NCBI GenBank assembly: GCA_963840055.1
Contig: CAWIXM010000008.1
Location: forward strand, 310,001 to 374,000
From: Rhodoplanes sp963840055
Lineage (GTDB): Bacteria; Pseudomonadota; Alphaproteobacteria; Rhizobiales; Xanthobacteraceae
DNA: 64,000 nucleotides
Direction: 5' to 3'
In this document: positions 50,848 to 59,092 of the stretch, piece by piece
Layout: each line of letters starts with the position of its first letter
How positions within the stretch are numbered: the stretch's first letter is position 1
Notes under the pieces: generated by a model
The model's input: only the letters and a program-made list of their open reading frames with translations
Told to the model about the DNA's origin: nothing
Database searches by the model: none
Program-made: the position numbers and the translations under genes

Positions 50848-52404
50848 TCACTCGGCGGGTGCCGCCTTGGAGATGACGCCCAAGGTCGCGCGGCGCTCCA
50901 TCTCGGCGAACCCGTCCTCGGAGCTGGGCTCCGGCTTCAGCAACGACACCACGATGCCCACGATGAACGCGCCGGTCATGGTGAATAGGCACGGGTTCTT
51001 GAGCGGGAAGAACCACCAGTGATTCGGGGCATCCGCGTTCTTCAACAAGTCGAGCTGAACCGTCGGTCCGAGATAGATCAAGACCACGGTCCCGACCGCG
51101 CCGAACACGATACTCGCAACGGCGCCAGCGGTCGTCAGTCGCTTCCAGAAGATCGCGAGCATCAGCGCCGGGAAGTTGCAAGATGCCGCGATCGAGAAGG
51201 TCAGACCCACCATATAGGCGATATTCTGACCCTGGAACACGATGCCGAGCAGGACCGCGCAGATGCCAAGGATAACCGACGCGATACGGGCGACCTTGAG
51301 CTGCTCTTCTTCCGAGGCATGGCCGCCCTTGATGGTGCTGACCCAGAGGTCATGCGACAGCGCGGCAGCGCCGGAGAGCGTCAGACCCGCCACGACCGCG
51401 AGGATGGTGGCGAACGCCACGGCGCAGATGAAGCCGAACAGCAGCGGTCCACCCAACGCTTTCGCAAGCAGCGGTGCAGCCATGTTGCCGCCGCCGCCGG
51501 ATGCCAGGATGCCCTGCTTGCCGACCAGCACCATCGCGCCGAAGCCGAGGACGAAGGTGATCAGGTAGAACAGGCCGATCCAGATCGTAGCCCACAGCAC
51601 CGACTTGCGGGCCTGGGTCGCATCGGGGACGGTGTAGAACCGCATCAGGATGTGCGGCAGGCCCGCGGTTCCGAACATCAGCGCGAGGCCGAGAGACAGC
51701 GCGTCCCAGGCACCGGTGACGATCTTGGTGCCCGGTTCGAGCACCTGCTGGCCGTTGAGTTCCGCCGCCTTGGCAAACAGGTGGGTCGGATTGAAGCCGA
51801 ACTGCACCAACACCAGGATCGTCATCAGGATGGCGCCGCTAAGCAAAAGGCCGGCCTTGATGATCTGCACCCAGGTCGTAGCAATCATGCCGCCGAACAG
51901 CACGTAGGTCATCATCACCACGCCGACGATCAGAATCGCGACCACGTAATCGAGTCCGAACAGCAGCTTGATCAGCGTGCCGGCACCGACCATCTGGCCG
52001 ATCAGATAGGTGAGCACGACCACCAGGGTGCCGATCACCGCTGCGATACGCACCGGTCCCTGCTTCAGCCGATAGGCGACAACGTCGGCAAAGGTGTACT
52101 TGCCGAGATTGCGCAGCGGCTCCGCGATCAGGAACAGGATGATTGGCCAACCGACCAACCAGCCGGTCGAATAGATCAGTCCGTCGAATCCGTTAAGCGC
52201 AACGAGGCCGGCGATGCCGAGGAAGCTCGCAGCACTCATATAGTCACCGGCAAGCGCCAGACCGTTCTGGAAGCCGGTGATGCCGCCGCCTGCGGCATAA
52301 AAGTGGGCCGTCGTCTTCGTCCGCCGTGCCGCCCAGTAGGTAATGCCGAGCGTCAAGGTGATGAAGACGAAAAAGAAGAAAATCGCCAACCAGTATTCGC
52401 TCAT
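50848..52404 (-). CDS. actP: Cation/acetate symporter ActP-type, copy 1
   Basis: A 518-residue sodium:solute symporter closely related to the copy at 48604. It has the same landmarks: NGLALAGDYMSAASFLGIAG, LIAEPLRNLGKYTFADVVAYRLKQGP, LMFGTAGLPHILMRFYTVPDATQARKS and AASCNFPALMLAIFWKRLTTAG. It lacks the signal-like N-terminus of copy 2. Probable substrate is acetate, pyruvate or a similar monocarboxylate. The ATG overlaps the DUF485 stop (TAATG). A strong terminator follows the gene. Confidence 0.94.
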   Translation of the reverse strand: MSEYWLAIFFFFVFITLTLGITYWAARRTKTTAHFYAAGGGITGFQNGLALAGDYMSAASFLGIAGLVALNGFDGLIYSTGWLVGWPIILFLIAEPLRNLGKYTFADVVAYRLKQGPVRIAAVIGTLVVVLTYLIGQMVGAGTLIKLLFGLDYVVAILIVGVVMMTYVLFGGMIATTWVQIIKAGLLLSGAILMTILVLVQFGFNPTHLFAKAAELNGQQVLEPGTKIVTGAWDALSLGLALMFGTAGLPHILMRFYTVPDATQARKSVLWATIWIGLFYLITFVLGFGAMVLVGKQGILASGGGGNMAAPLLAKALGGPLLFGFICAVAFATILAVVAGLTLSGAAALSHDLWVSTIKGGHASEEEQLKVARIASVILGICAVLLGIVFQGQNIAYMVGLTFSIAASCNFPALMLAIFWKRLTTAGAVASIVFGAVGTVVLIYLGPTVQLDLLKNADAPNHWWFFPLKNPCLFTMTGAFIVGIVVSLLKPEPSSEDGFAEMERRATLGVISKAAPAE

Positions 52405-52694
52405 TACTTCCTCCCCTGCGCTTCGCTGACGGCAGCAGCGACCACCTTATCGTAGTGGTTATTGGCCCAATGAACGTAGATGAGACAAAGGACCCACGCC
52501 GAGACAATCACCAAAGCGCCGAGCAAAATACCGAGGCTGAGGCCTGGGGAAAGGAGGGTACCGAGCAGGGGCTTGTCGAAGGCCACCAGCATTATGAATC
52601 CGAAATAGAAAACCAACATCAGAATAGTCAGGATGATCGCGAGGCGAAAACGCGCCGCCGCGATGGCGTGAAGTTTGGACTCGACTTGGCTCAT
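52404..52694 (-). CDS. DUF485 (YjcH-type) membrane protein, copy 1
   Basis: A 96-residue two-helix protein (FRLAIILTILMLVFYFGFIMLVAFDKP and LGALVIVSAWVLCLIYVHWAN) with the DUF485 ending YVHWANNHYDK. The ATG at 52694 has GGGAG seven bases upstream. Upstream open frame (to 52742) has no ribosome site. First gene of the copy-1 symporter operon, 121 bases downstream of the split tRNA gene on the same strand. Confidence 0.91.
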   Translation of the reverse strand: MSQVESKLHAIAAARFRLAIILTILMLVFYFGFIMLVAFDKPLLGTLLSPGLSLGILLGALVIVSAWVLCLIYVHWANNHYDKVVAAAVSEAQGRK

Positions 52695-52815
52695 GCATTC
52701 ACTCCCTAGGTACGTCATGACCCGCCGAGACTGAGCAGTCACGACGAGTTCGAGGCAGACTCGTTTTGCGTCGTTTAGTAGTCTCGGAAGACGAAAAAGA
52801 AAATTAGCAATTAGG

Positions 52816-53110
52816 TGGTGCTGCCGGTCAGGATTGAACTGACGACCTCTCCCTTCATCACACTGACGCTTTCGCGTCCGCCGCGGGCGGCGTTCGTGCG
52901 CTGGACCATCCCTTCGCCGATGGGCTCACTCTTGAGCCGTTAGGCGCCGCCCGTCTGGCCTCTACACCTTCCCATTTGCGGGCTTGGCTCGGGATTGCCG
53001 TCGGCACAATCCGGACGGTTTCCCCGACTTTGGGCGGTGCGCTCCCGGTCGTTTCCGGCCGGGTGGGCAAACTCTACCAAGGGAGTGCTCTACCACTGAG
53101 CTACGGCAGC
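52816..53110 (-). tRNA. tRNA-Thr (anticodon GGU), interrupted by a group I intron
   Basis: The 5' exon (53110-53076, 35 nt) and 3' exon (52855-52816, 40 nt) join to a 75-nt tRNA with encoded CCA. Acceptor stem GCTGCCG/CGGCAGC is perfect. D stem GCTC/GAGC, anticodon stem CTCCC/GGGAG with loop TTGGTAA, and T stem GTCAG/CTGAC with loop TTCAATC are all intact. The anticodon GGU reads threonine ACC (and ACU). The break is after the third anticodon base (position 36) and before A37. A scan that does not allow introns would miss this gene. A possible -10 (CATAGT) lies about 10 bases upstream. The tRNA is expected to be needed, so splicing should be efficient. Confidence 0.96.
52856..53075 (-). ncRNA. 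Group I self-splicing intron (IC3-like) in the anticodon loop of tRNA-Thr(GGU)
   Basis: 220 nt, with intron nt 1 at 53075. The 5' exon end GGU pairs with intron 8-10 GCC (P1, with the U-G pair at the splice site), and the intron ends in G (52856). P2 (13-32) carries a GAAA loop. P3 pairs CCGCCC (39-44) with GGGCGG (124-129). GGCAATCCCGAGCCAAGCC (77-95) is the conserved P4/J4-5/P5 strand. GAAGGTGTAGAGGCCAGACG holds the 5' part of P7 (GGCCA 116-120), paired with TGGTC (168-172). P8 pairs GGCTC with GAGCC (138-153). P9 is GACGC-GAAA-GCGTC (198-211). The core resembles the Azoarcus tRNA-Ile and Anabaena tRNA-Leu introns. No ORF of a homing nuclease fits inside. Confidence 0.95.
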
Positions 53111-53313
53111 GATCCTCCTGACTATGCAAGGCGGGGCGCATTCCAAAAAAAGAATACGGCCCACCAGAACGAGGCGGGGACTCGGAGCGACAAAGCCTTT
53201 GCGCCCGAGGGCGCGGAACCTGCCACAAGGTGGACAACATCGCAAGGATGCTGTGCGACTACTATCATTTCAACAGCTTGCATGGCGCGTCTCCGCCATT
53301 AGTATGATGCGCT

Positions 53314-53553
53314 ATGGACGATCGGGGTGACCGGCAATCGGAGCGGGTCGTCGCGCGCGACGGACGCGGACAGCGCCTCGCTGCGGCGCTGCGCGCCAAT
53401 CTGGTGCGGCGCAAGAAACAGGCGTCGGCGCGGTCGCGCGCAAACGAGCGCGATTATCCTGCCGAGACAGCCGGCGGCGATCCGAGCGGCTCGGCCGCCG
53501 CCGAGATGCCTCACGATTCTGCCGAAATCGTTCGGGACAAGACTTTCGACTAA
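53314..53553 (+). CDS. Small conserved basic protein upstream of murA
   Basis: A 79-residue hydrophilic protein with the core GQRLAAALRANLVRRKKQASARSRA, which looks like the small Arg/Lys-rich proteins often placed before murA in alphaproteobacteria (general pattern of a helix with LRxNLxRRKxQ). No membrane helix or signal. Function is unknown. The ATG at 53314 lies near a weak ribosome site. It reads in the same direction as murA, which starts 90 bases later. Confidence 0.7.
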   Translation: MDDRGDRQSERVVARDGRGQRLAAALRANLVRRKKQASARSRANERDYPAETAGGDPSGSAAAEMPHDSAEIVRDKTFD

Positions 53554-53642
53554 GCGACGAAGGGCCGGCGGCGGAGTCATCTCGCCAATTCATGGATTGA
53601 CGCGGCGTCCCATAGACAGTGCCGCAAGGGGCAAGGGGCATC

Positions 53643-54935
53643 ATGGATCGCATTCGCATCGTCGGCGGACGTCCGCTTGCAGGAAGCATTCCGATCTCGG
53701 GCGCGAAGAACGCGACTCTCCCGCTCATGATCGCGAGCCTTCTGACCGACGAGGTCCTCGTTCTGGAGAACGTGCCGCGGCTCGCCGACGTGGCGCTGTT
53801 GCAGCGTATTCTCGGCAATCACGGCGTCGACGTGATGGTCGGCGGCAAGCGTCCGGGCGATACCGAGTATGAAGGCCAGACCCTGCACATTTCCGCCAAG
53901 CGCATCGTCGATACGACCGCTCCATACGAGCTCGTCGCGAAAATGCGAGCCAGCTTCTGGGTGATCGCGCCGCTTATCGCCCGCATGGGCGAGGCGCGCG
54001 TGTCGCTGCCGGGCGGCTGCGCCATCGGCACGCGTCCGGTCGATCTTCTCGTGATGGCGCTGCAACGTCTCGGCGCCGAAATCGAGATCGACCGTGGCTA
54101 TGTGGTGGCGCAGGCGCCGAAAGGGCTGAAGGGCGGCGAGATTGTTTTTCCCAAAGTCACGGTCGGCGGCACTCATACCGCGATCATGGCGGCTACGCTC
54201 GCCGACGGCGTCACGGATATCGTGAACGCGGCATGCGAGCCGGAGGTCGTCGATCTCGCCGACTGCCTCAACAAAATGGGCGCGAAGATCACTGGCGCCG
54301 GAACAAACCACATCGTCATCACCGGCGTGCCGCGGCTGTCGGGCGCTCGCCATCGCGTGCTGCCCGATCGCATCGAGACCGGCACCTATGCGATGGCGGT
54401 CGCCATGGCGGGTGGTGACGTTCTGCTCCAGGGCGCGCGCCCCGAGTTGCTGCAAGCGGCGCTCGACGTGCTCGTGCGCGCGGGTGTGGAGATTTCCACG
54501 ACCAATGCCGGCGTACGTATTGCGCGCAACGGCGCGGGCCTCGCGCCGGTGCAGGTGACGACCGAGCCATTCCCCGGTTTTCCCACCGACCTGCAAGCGC
54601 AGTTGATGGCGTTGATGACGCGGGCGGGCGGAACCTCGCAAATCACCGAGACGATTTTCGAAAACCGTTTCATGCACGTGCAGGAACTCGCGCGGCTTGG
54701 CGCGCGAATCCGTCTGGAGGGGGAAACGGCGACCATCGATGGCGTGCCGCAACTCAAGGGCGCGCCGGTCATGGCGACCGATCTGCGCGCTTCGGTTTCG
54801 CTGGTGATCGCTGCGCTTGCAGCCGAGGGCGAGACCATGGTTAACCGTGTCTATCATCTCGATCGCGGGTTCGAGCGCCTTGAGGGTAAGCTCGCAGCTT
54901 GCGGCGCCGACATCGAGCGGCTAAGCGGTTTCTAA
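53643..54935 (+). CDS. murA: UDP-N-acetylglucosamine 1-carboxyvinyltransferase MurA
   Basis: A 430-residue enzyme that adds enolpyruvate from PEP to UDP-GlcNAc, the first committed step of peptidoglycan synthesis and the target of fosfomycin. It shows the catalytic Cys126 in LPGGCAIGTRPVDLL and the substrate-binding Lys22 and Asn23 in SGAKNATLPLMIASL. The two-lobed EPSP-synthase-like repeats are visible. The ATG at 53643 is preceded by AGGGGCATC. An upstream TTG is unlikely. Cys rather than Asp at 126 predicts normal fosfomycin binding. A small exported DUF1236-type protein follows. Confidence 0.97.
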   Translation: MDRIRIVGGRPLAGSIPISGAKNATLPLMIASLLTDEVLVLENVPRLADVALLQRILGNHGVDVMVGGKRPGDTEYEGQTLHISAKRIVDTTAPYELVAKMRASFWVIAPLIARMGEARVSLPGGCAIGTRPVDLLVMALQRLGAEIEIDRGYVVAQAPKGLKGGEIVFPKVTVGGTHTAIMAATLADGVTDIVNAACEPEVVDLADCLNKMGAKITGAGTNHIVITGVPRLSGARHRVLPDRIETGTYAMAVAMAGGDVLLQGARPELLQAALDVLVRAGVEISTTNAGVRIARNGAGLAPVQVTTEPFPGFPTDLQAQLMALMTRAGGTSQITETIFENRFMHVQELARLGARIRLEGETATIDGVPQLKGAPVMATDLRASVSLVIAALAAEGETMVNRVYHLDRGFERLEGKLAACGADIERLSGF

Positions 54936-55009
54936 TTTACGGGACCCTGGCGGGAACGAATGACGGCATACCGGCATTCACCCGCGTCGCCATTGCGGGA
55001 GAGGACAAC

Positions 55010-55390
55010 ATGAAGATTGCGTATGCAGGGGCGATTTCGCTGGTTCTCATGAGCGCTGCGGCCGGACAGGGCAATCCGCCGCTTCCGGTCATGCCGAGCA
55101 CGGGAGGCGTCGGCGCCGTGACAAAAAGCGAGAGCGCCGCACTCACGCCGGAACAAAAGACTACTATCGCTCAGGCGGTCCGGCAGTCCAACCGCAAGGT
55201 GGTGGTTCCGCCGGGCATCAGCGCCCAGGTCGGATCGGAGCTACCGGCGTCGCTCGAACTCTACACGCTGCCCGACGCGACGCTCGCGCAGATTCCCGCT
55301 GCAAAACTCTACAAATACACCCTGGTTAACGATCAGGTCGTACTGGTCGACCCGACTACCATGCGCGTCGTCGACATCCTTCAGGAATAG
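55010..55390 (+). CDS. Exported DUF1236 family protein
   Basis: A 126-residue protein with a signal peptide (MKIAYAGAISLVLMSAAAGQG). The mature part has LTPEQKTTIAQAVRQSNRKVVVPPGISAQVGSELPASLELYTLP and ends VNDQVVLVDPTTMRVVDILQE, which matches the DUF1236 fold (a small beta-rich periplasmic domain common in Hyphomicrobiales, with the pattern G..LP..V.L...P). The ATG at 55010 has GAGGA upstream. Function is unknown. It may share the murA transcript. Confidence 0.85.
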   Translation: MKIAYAGAISLVLMSAAAGQGNPPLPVMPSTGGVGAVTKSESAALTPEQKTTIAQAVRQSNRKVVVPPGISAQVGSELPASLELYTLPDATLAQIPAAKLYKYTLVNDQVVLVDPTTMRVVDILQE

Positions 55391-55424
55391 CTCGAGGAGG
55401 CCGAGCAGCGACCCCCGGAGACGC

Positions 55425-55799
55425 TCACGGCGCGTGCGAGCCGGCCTTCAGCCGCAGACTGGCCGCGGTCGGCAGCAGATCAAGATAAGGGCCCATGAAG
55501 AAGGCCTCCCCGCTCCCGGAGCCGAAGGAGGCGTCGTAGGCCTCGATCATTTCGCGCATTTTGCCAGCGCAGGTGGGCATCGAATCGACGATCAACTCGC
55601 CCATGATGGCGTCGATGTTGCCACGCCGCATGCGAGGGTCGGCGGCGATCGTGCGAATGACGCACTCGGTTGCGGCGTTAACTGCCGTCCGCAGCGCGTC
55701 GCCCCGACGTGCAGCCGTATTCGGGCCAAACTGATCGCCGACCGGCCCGGTCGCAACGGTTGCGACCAATGTCACGGCGAAAAGCGGCCCCCAAATCAC
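55425..55799 (-). CDS. Exported or anchored hypothetical protein
   Basis: A 124-residue protein starting at a GTG (55799) with GGGGGA five bases upstream. The N-terminus (VIWGPLFAVTLVATVATGPVG) is hydrophobic and may be a signal peptide or anchor. The mature part is helical with AVNAATECVIRTIAADPRMRR and two cysteines (TECVIR, PTCAGKM). I recognise no family. An upstream TTG at 55844 is possible. It converges on the DUF1236 gene. Moderate confidence because of the weak start. Confidence 0.5.
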   Translation of the reverse strand: MIWGPLFAVTLVATVATGPVGDQFGPNTAARRGDALRTAVNAATECVIRTIAADPRMRRGNIDAIMGELIVDSMPTCAGKMREMIEAYDASFGSGSGEAFFMGPYLDLLPTAASLRLKAGSHAP

Positions 55800-56075
55800 G
55801 GTAATCCCCCATGCCCCGGCATATCTGTACGTGATTGCCGACAAGCCGGAAAGCGGGAAACCCGCGAATAGATGTCAATTCGGGCGGTTCCGCAGGGTTT
55901 CGCGTGCGATTTTTCAGGCACTGTGGCGTAGACGCCGCGTTTTTCGGTCACCCGGTCGAGGCACGACGTGCAACGATGAAGGCCCCGATAAGCTGATGCT
56001 TCCGGGGCCATGACTCGAAACCAAAAGGGACTACGAGCGCGCTCGTTCAAACCGTATCGAGCGCAGGCGTGTCGC

Positions 56076-56450
56076 TTACGACGACTTCGCTTCGTCGAGC
56101 GCGTCCTTCCATTTCGACATGCTGTCGGAAATGATTCGCGTCGACGTCAAAGCGGCGTGATTGAGCTGCGCATAGCCGGTAATTTCACGCTGCACGCGCT
56201 CGCCTTCGTTGGCGATATAGTCGCGCAGATTCTGCAGTTCGCCGATCAGATTGTCGATTTCCTGCAGAGACGTGCCGGCGACGCGTTGCACCAACGATCG
56301 GATATTGCTGGCCGCGAACTCGCCGCTGCCGGCGTCCGTCCGCTTGAGCGGAGTGAAGTCGCGCCTGACAAACTCGCGGATTTCTCCTTCGAACGTGGTC
56401 GCGGCGTCCTCGCCAACATCGTCTTGGGCCTGAGCCGTGGTCAGGGTCAT
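56076..56450 (-). CDS. Hypothetical helical protein, phasin-like in appearance
   Basis: A 124-residue, mostly helical, acidic protein (TTAQAQDDVGEDAATTFEGEIREFVRRDFTPLKR, then LQEIDNLIGELQNLRDYIANEGERVQREITGYAQLNHAALTSTRIISDSMSKWKDAL). The ATG at 56450 has AAGGAG eight bases upstream. Similar proteins occur widely in Bradyrhizobium-type genomes. The C-terminal repeated heptads resemble phasin or coiled-coil proteins, but no firm family is known. It stands alone. Confidence 0.75.
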   Translation of the reverse strand: MTLTTAQAQDDVGEDAATTFEGEIREFVRRDFTPLKRTDAGSGEFAASNIRSLVQRVAGTSLQEIDNLIGELQNLRDYIANEGERVQREITGYAQLNHAALTSTRIISDSMSKWKDALDEAKSS

Positions 56451-57040
56451 GAATCTTGCTCCTTTCGACGCAAACACGAACACCCGCGCGTGCTAAATGC
56501 TCGGCAGGTAAACGCTACTAGGCCATTTCAATTTGTCGCTGTCGCGGCGATTATGGGGCGGCCAACACTCTGCAATGCCGTAATTATTGACGATTTGCTA
56601 ACGCCATAGGCGAAATGGACGGGCATAGCGGCGTCGTCACGCCCGGAGCGGCGGCGCGGTTTATTGCGAGTAGCCGAACAGGATTTCCGTGACAATGGGC
56701 TTCACGGCGCGGATTGTGGCGTCGCTCGACATAAATTCCTAGCCGGCCGCGGCAGCCTCGCGGGCGGACTGCGGGAGCGGACTCCAGGGCCTCGTGGCTC
56801 GAATCAGCGGCAAAAAAGGCCGCTTGGCTGCCGGCTTCTTGGCTTGCGCCCGCTCGCGCTTGCGCACCAGGCTTGGCCGCTGCCGCCGGGGCAGGGGGGT
56901 CGTCTGAGTCGGCGCTGGCCAACGATCTTCCAGCGTCGGTTGTGCGAATTTTGCCCACGCGGGGACGGATACGGTCGCAGCAAGCCGCGAGGGCGGCTGA
57001 ATGCTATGATCGCTTAGGAAACGAGGCGGCGGAGGACCCG
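56451..57040. other. Long region without a confident gene
   Basis: Open frames run on both strands here (for example minus 56739-57062 and plus 56664-57017), but they overlap each other and none has a strong ribosome site or recognisable family. The minus-strand frame is Pro/Ala/Arg-rich and could be a real but fast-evolving protein. The region is likely to hold promoters for both neighbouring genes. I see no repeat or RNA gene. Confidence 0.4.
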
Positions 57041-57355
57041 ATGATTGTAACCATCGTGACATTCGAGCTTGCCGTGCCGGTGGCCCTTTCCGAGATCACC
57101 AAGACGTTTCAAGCGACCGCGCCGAAGTATCAGGAGATCCCCGGCCTCTTGCGCAAGAACTATTGGCTCAGCGAGGACGGGCGGCGCGCCGGCGGCGTCT
57201 ATGTGTGGGCGTCGCGCGCCGACGCCGACCGGCTCTATACCGACGAGTGGAAGGCTTTCGTCACCGAGAAATACGGCAAGCCGCCGAAAATCGAATACCT
57301 GCATTCGCCGGTGATGGTCGACAACCGCGAAGGATCAATCTTGGTCGACACCTGA
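57041..57355 (+). CDS. Small YdhR-type monooxygenase-like protein
   Basis: A 104-residue protein of the ABM/YdhR ferredoxin-like alpha-beta-barrel type. It has VTFELAVPVALSEITKTFQATAPKYQEIPGLLRKNYWLSEDGRRAGGVYVWASRADADRLYTDEWKAFV, a typical small dimeric monooxygenase layout, though the true reaction is unknown. The ATG has GGAGGACCCG just upstream, which fixes the start. It converges on the bufC-type gene. Confidence 0.85.
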   Translation: MIVTIVTFELAVPVALSEITKTFQATAPKYQEIPGLLRKNYWLSEDGRRAGGVYVWASRADADRLYTDEWKAFVTEKYGKPPKIEYLHSPVMVDNREGSILVDT

Positions 57356-57385
57356 GCAGACGGGTCACGCGGGCGCGCTTGTCCC

Positions 57386-58174
57386 TCACGGTGCAGGTGA
57401 TTGCGTCCTCACAAGCTCGGTTGCGAGGTGGGCGGAAATCAGGCCCGCAATGTTTTCAGCGAGGTCGAAGGCGGCGGAATCCTGCATCGCGGCGTAGGCC
57501 GCGTTGGCAAGGGTCGCATCGGCGAGCAGGCGCGAAAGAAAGACCGCGCCGCCGGGCGGCAGCCGCCGGACCACGACGTCGAAGCCTTCACGCGATATGA
57601 GTGCGTCCTCACCGCACCAATCCTCGATTGGCGCGGGCTCGGCCTCGTCCGCATTCATTGCCCAGATCGTGACGATCGGATGAGACGAGCGGACGATCGC
57701 GGTGCCGGGGGAAAACCGTATCCGCAACGTTTCAAGGTCTGTCGGGTCGAGCGCGGAGAACGCTTCGGCGGGCAGGGCAGTGGCGTCGGCGGCATGAAAG
57801 GCGCGAGTCCGCGCCGCTTCCAGGCGGGCCACGTCAGCGAGATAGGGCAGCTCGGCGGCGGGGGCGAATGTCTCGATGAAGGCGGGAAGGCCTTCGCCAT
57901 AGGTCATCATCAACGGCGAGCGCGGCGGATGCGCCCGCACGAAGACGCCGGCCATGGCGCGGAAGAATTCTTCGCCGACGATCCGCTGCACGGCGGGAAA
58001 CCGCGTCGCCAACGCATCGATCAGGCTGACCACGACATTGTTGCGGTAGACCGCGAAGCGTTTCGCCGGCGCCGGATGCGTATGCGAGGTGACGCCGTCC
58101 GGCACCCGGCGCTCAGGATCGAGCAGCGCTTCGGCAAAGCTTGCCTGGTCGGAGCTTGCCTGGTCGGAATTCAT
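57386..58174 (-). CDS. bufC: BufC-like (DUF2063/HvfC) protein of a bufferin operon
   Basis: A 262-residue DUF2063 protein (putative DNA-binding fold, HvfC/MbnC-like). Its N-terminal half has HTHPAPAKRFAVYRNNVVVSLIDALATRFPAVQRIVGEEFFRAMAGVFVRAHPPRSP, the signature of the family. It is the usual partner of a DUF692 protein, forming the complex that modifies Cys in copper-binding peptides. Start at ATG 58174. A 15-bp tandem duplication near the start encodes SDQAS twice. It lies after bufB with only 10 bases between them. Confidence 0.9.
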   Translation of the reverse strand: MNSDQASSDQASFAEALLDPERRVPDGVTSHTHPAPAKRFAVYRNNVVVSLIDALATRFPAVQRIVGEEFFRAMAGVFVRAHPPRSPLMMTYGEGLPAFIETFAPAAELPYLADVARLEAARTRAFHAADATALPAEAFSALDPTDLETLRIRFSPGTAIVRSSHPIVTIWAMNADEAEPAPIEDWCGEDALISREGFDVVVRRLPPGGAVFLSRLLADATLANAAYAAMQDSAAFDLAENIAGLISAHLATELVRTQSPAP

Positions 58175-58184
58175 GGACCGCTCG

Positions 58185-59039
58185 TCATGCCGCATGCATC
58201 GCGGCAAAGCGCGTCAGCACGGCATCGGCCGCGATTGCCTCGCCACGTAGCACCGGCCACGCCGGCACGTCGTTGTCCCACTCGATCAAGGTCGGGAGCG
58301 GACCGGTGTGGGCGATCACACGTTCGAACAGCGCCCACACGGGGTCCGCCACGGGCGATCCATGCGCGTCGATCAGGAGCGGCGCGCCGGCGTCGTCGAC
58401 GCTCGCATCGTGGCCGGCAAGATGAATCTCGCCGACATGTTCGAGCGGGAAGGCGGCAAGATAAGCCTCGGCGCTCCGGTCGTGATTGGTGGCAGAGACG
58501 TAGACATTATTGACGTCGATCAGGAGTCCGCAGCCGGTGCGGCGGACGATATCGGCGAGGAAGTCGGTCTCCGCGATCGTGCTTTCCGCGAACAGCACAT
58601 AGGTCGCGGGGTTTTCCAACAGCATGCGCCGGCCGAGCGCGTCCTGCACTTCGGCGATGTGATCGGCGACGCGGGTCAGCGTGACGGCGGTATAGGGCAG
58701 CGGGAGAAGGTCGTTGAGATAGACGTCGCCGTGGCTTGACCAGGCGAGATGCTCGGAAAAACTTTCGGGTCGGTAGCGGTCGCACAGGCGACGCAAGCGC
58801 TGCAAGTGCGCGCGGTCGAGCGGCGCGTCGACGCCGATCGACAGGCCGACGCCATGCACCGACAATGCGAAGCGCTCGTGCAGGCGCGCGAGCTGGGCAT
58901 GCGGGAGGCCGCCGTCGCCCATGTAATTTTCCGCATGCACCTCGAAGGAACCGATGGGGCCGGGATCGGCGATCAGGCCGTCGAAATGCTCGGGCTTGAA
59001 TCCAACGCCAGCGCGGGGCGGCAGCGTGGGTTGGATCAT
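58185..59039 (-). CDS. bufB: BufB-like (DUF692, MbnB-type) iron enzyme of a bufferin operon
   Basis: A 284-residue DUF692 protein, a TIM-barrel multi-iron oxidase. MbnB and BufB relatives convert Cys residues of a precursor peptide into copper-binding heterocycles. Family motifs are GVGFKPEHFDGLI, EVHAENYMGDGG, SVHGVGLSIG, FSEHLAWSSH, MLLENPATYV, LLIDVNNVYVSATNH and GEIHLAGHD, which hold the iron-binding His, Glu and Asp residues. The ATG has GGAG seven bases upstream. It follows the precursor gene bufA and precedes bufC. Confidence 0.94.
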   Translation of the reverse strand: MIQPTLPPRAGVGFKPEHFDGLIADPGPIGSFEVHAENYMGDGGLPHAQLARLHERFALSVHGVGLSIGVDAPLDRAHLQRLRRLCDRYRPESFSEHLAWSSHGDVYLNDLLPLPYTAVTLTRVADHIAEVQDALGRRMLLENPATYVLFAESTIAETDFLADIVRRTGCGLLIDVNNVYVSATNHDRSAEAYLAAFPLEHVGEIHLAGHDASVDDAGAPLLIDAHGSPVADPVWALFERVIAHTGPLPTLIEWDNDVPAWPVLRGEAIAADAVLTRFAAMHAA

Positions 59040-59092
59040 GGCGGCGCTCCGTTGAAGGAAGAGGGCGCGAGCGGGCCGCGCCCTTCCTCGCC

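Noticed and set aside
51019..52455. 478-codon frame opposite actP copy 1
   Set aside because: Charged, low-complexity mirror of a clear symporter gene.
52856..53075. Insertion in the tRNA taken as an integrated element, or the tRNA halves as decayed fragments
   Set aside because: Both exons are perfect and join exactly, the insertion is only 220 nt, and it has a complete group I core. No integrase or att duplication is seen.
52976..53302. Open frame across the tRNA gene and intron
   Set aside because: It runs through the tRNA exon and intron on the opposite strand, has no ribosome site and no family resemblance.
53577..54857. 426-codon frame opposite murA
   Set aside because: Shadow frame rich in His, Arg and Asp. 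murA has intact catalytic residues.
56584..56958. Minus-strand ORF of 124 codons
   Set aside because: Overlaps another equally open frame and has no ribosome site or family match. The region is left as unassigned.
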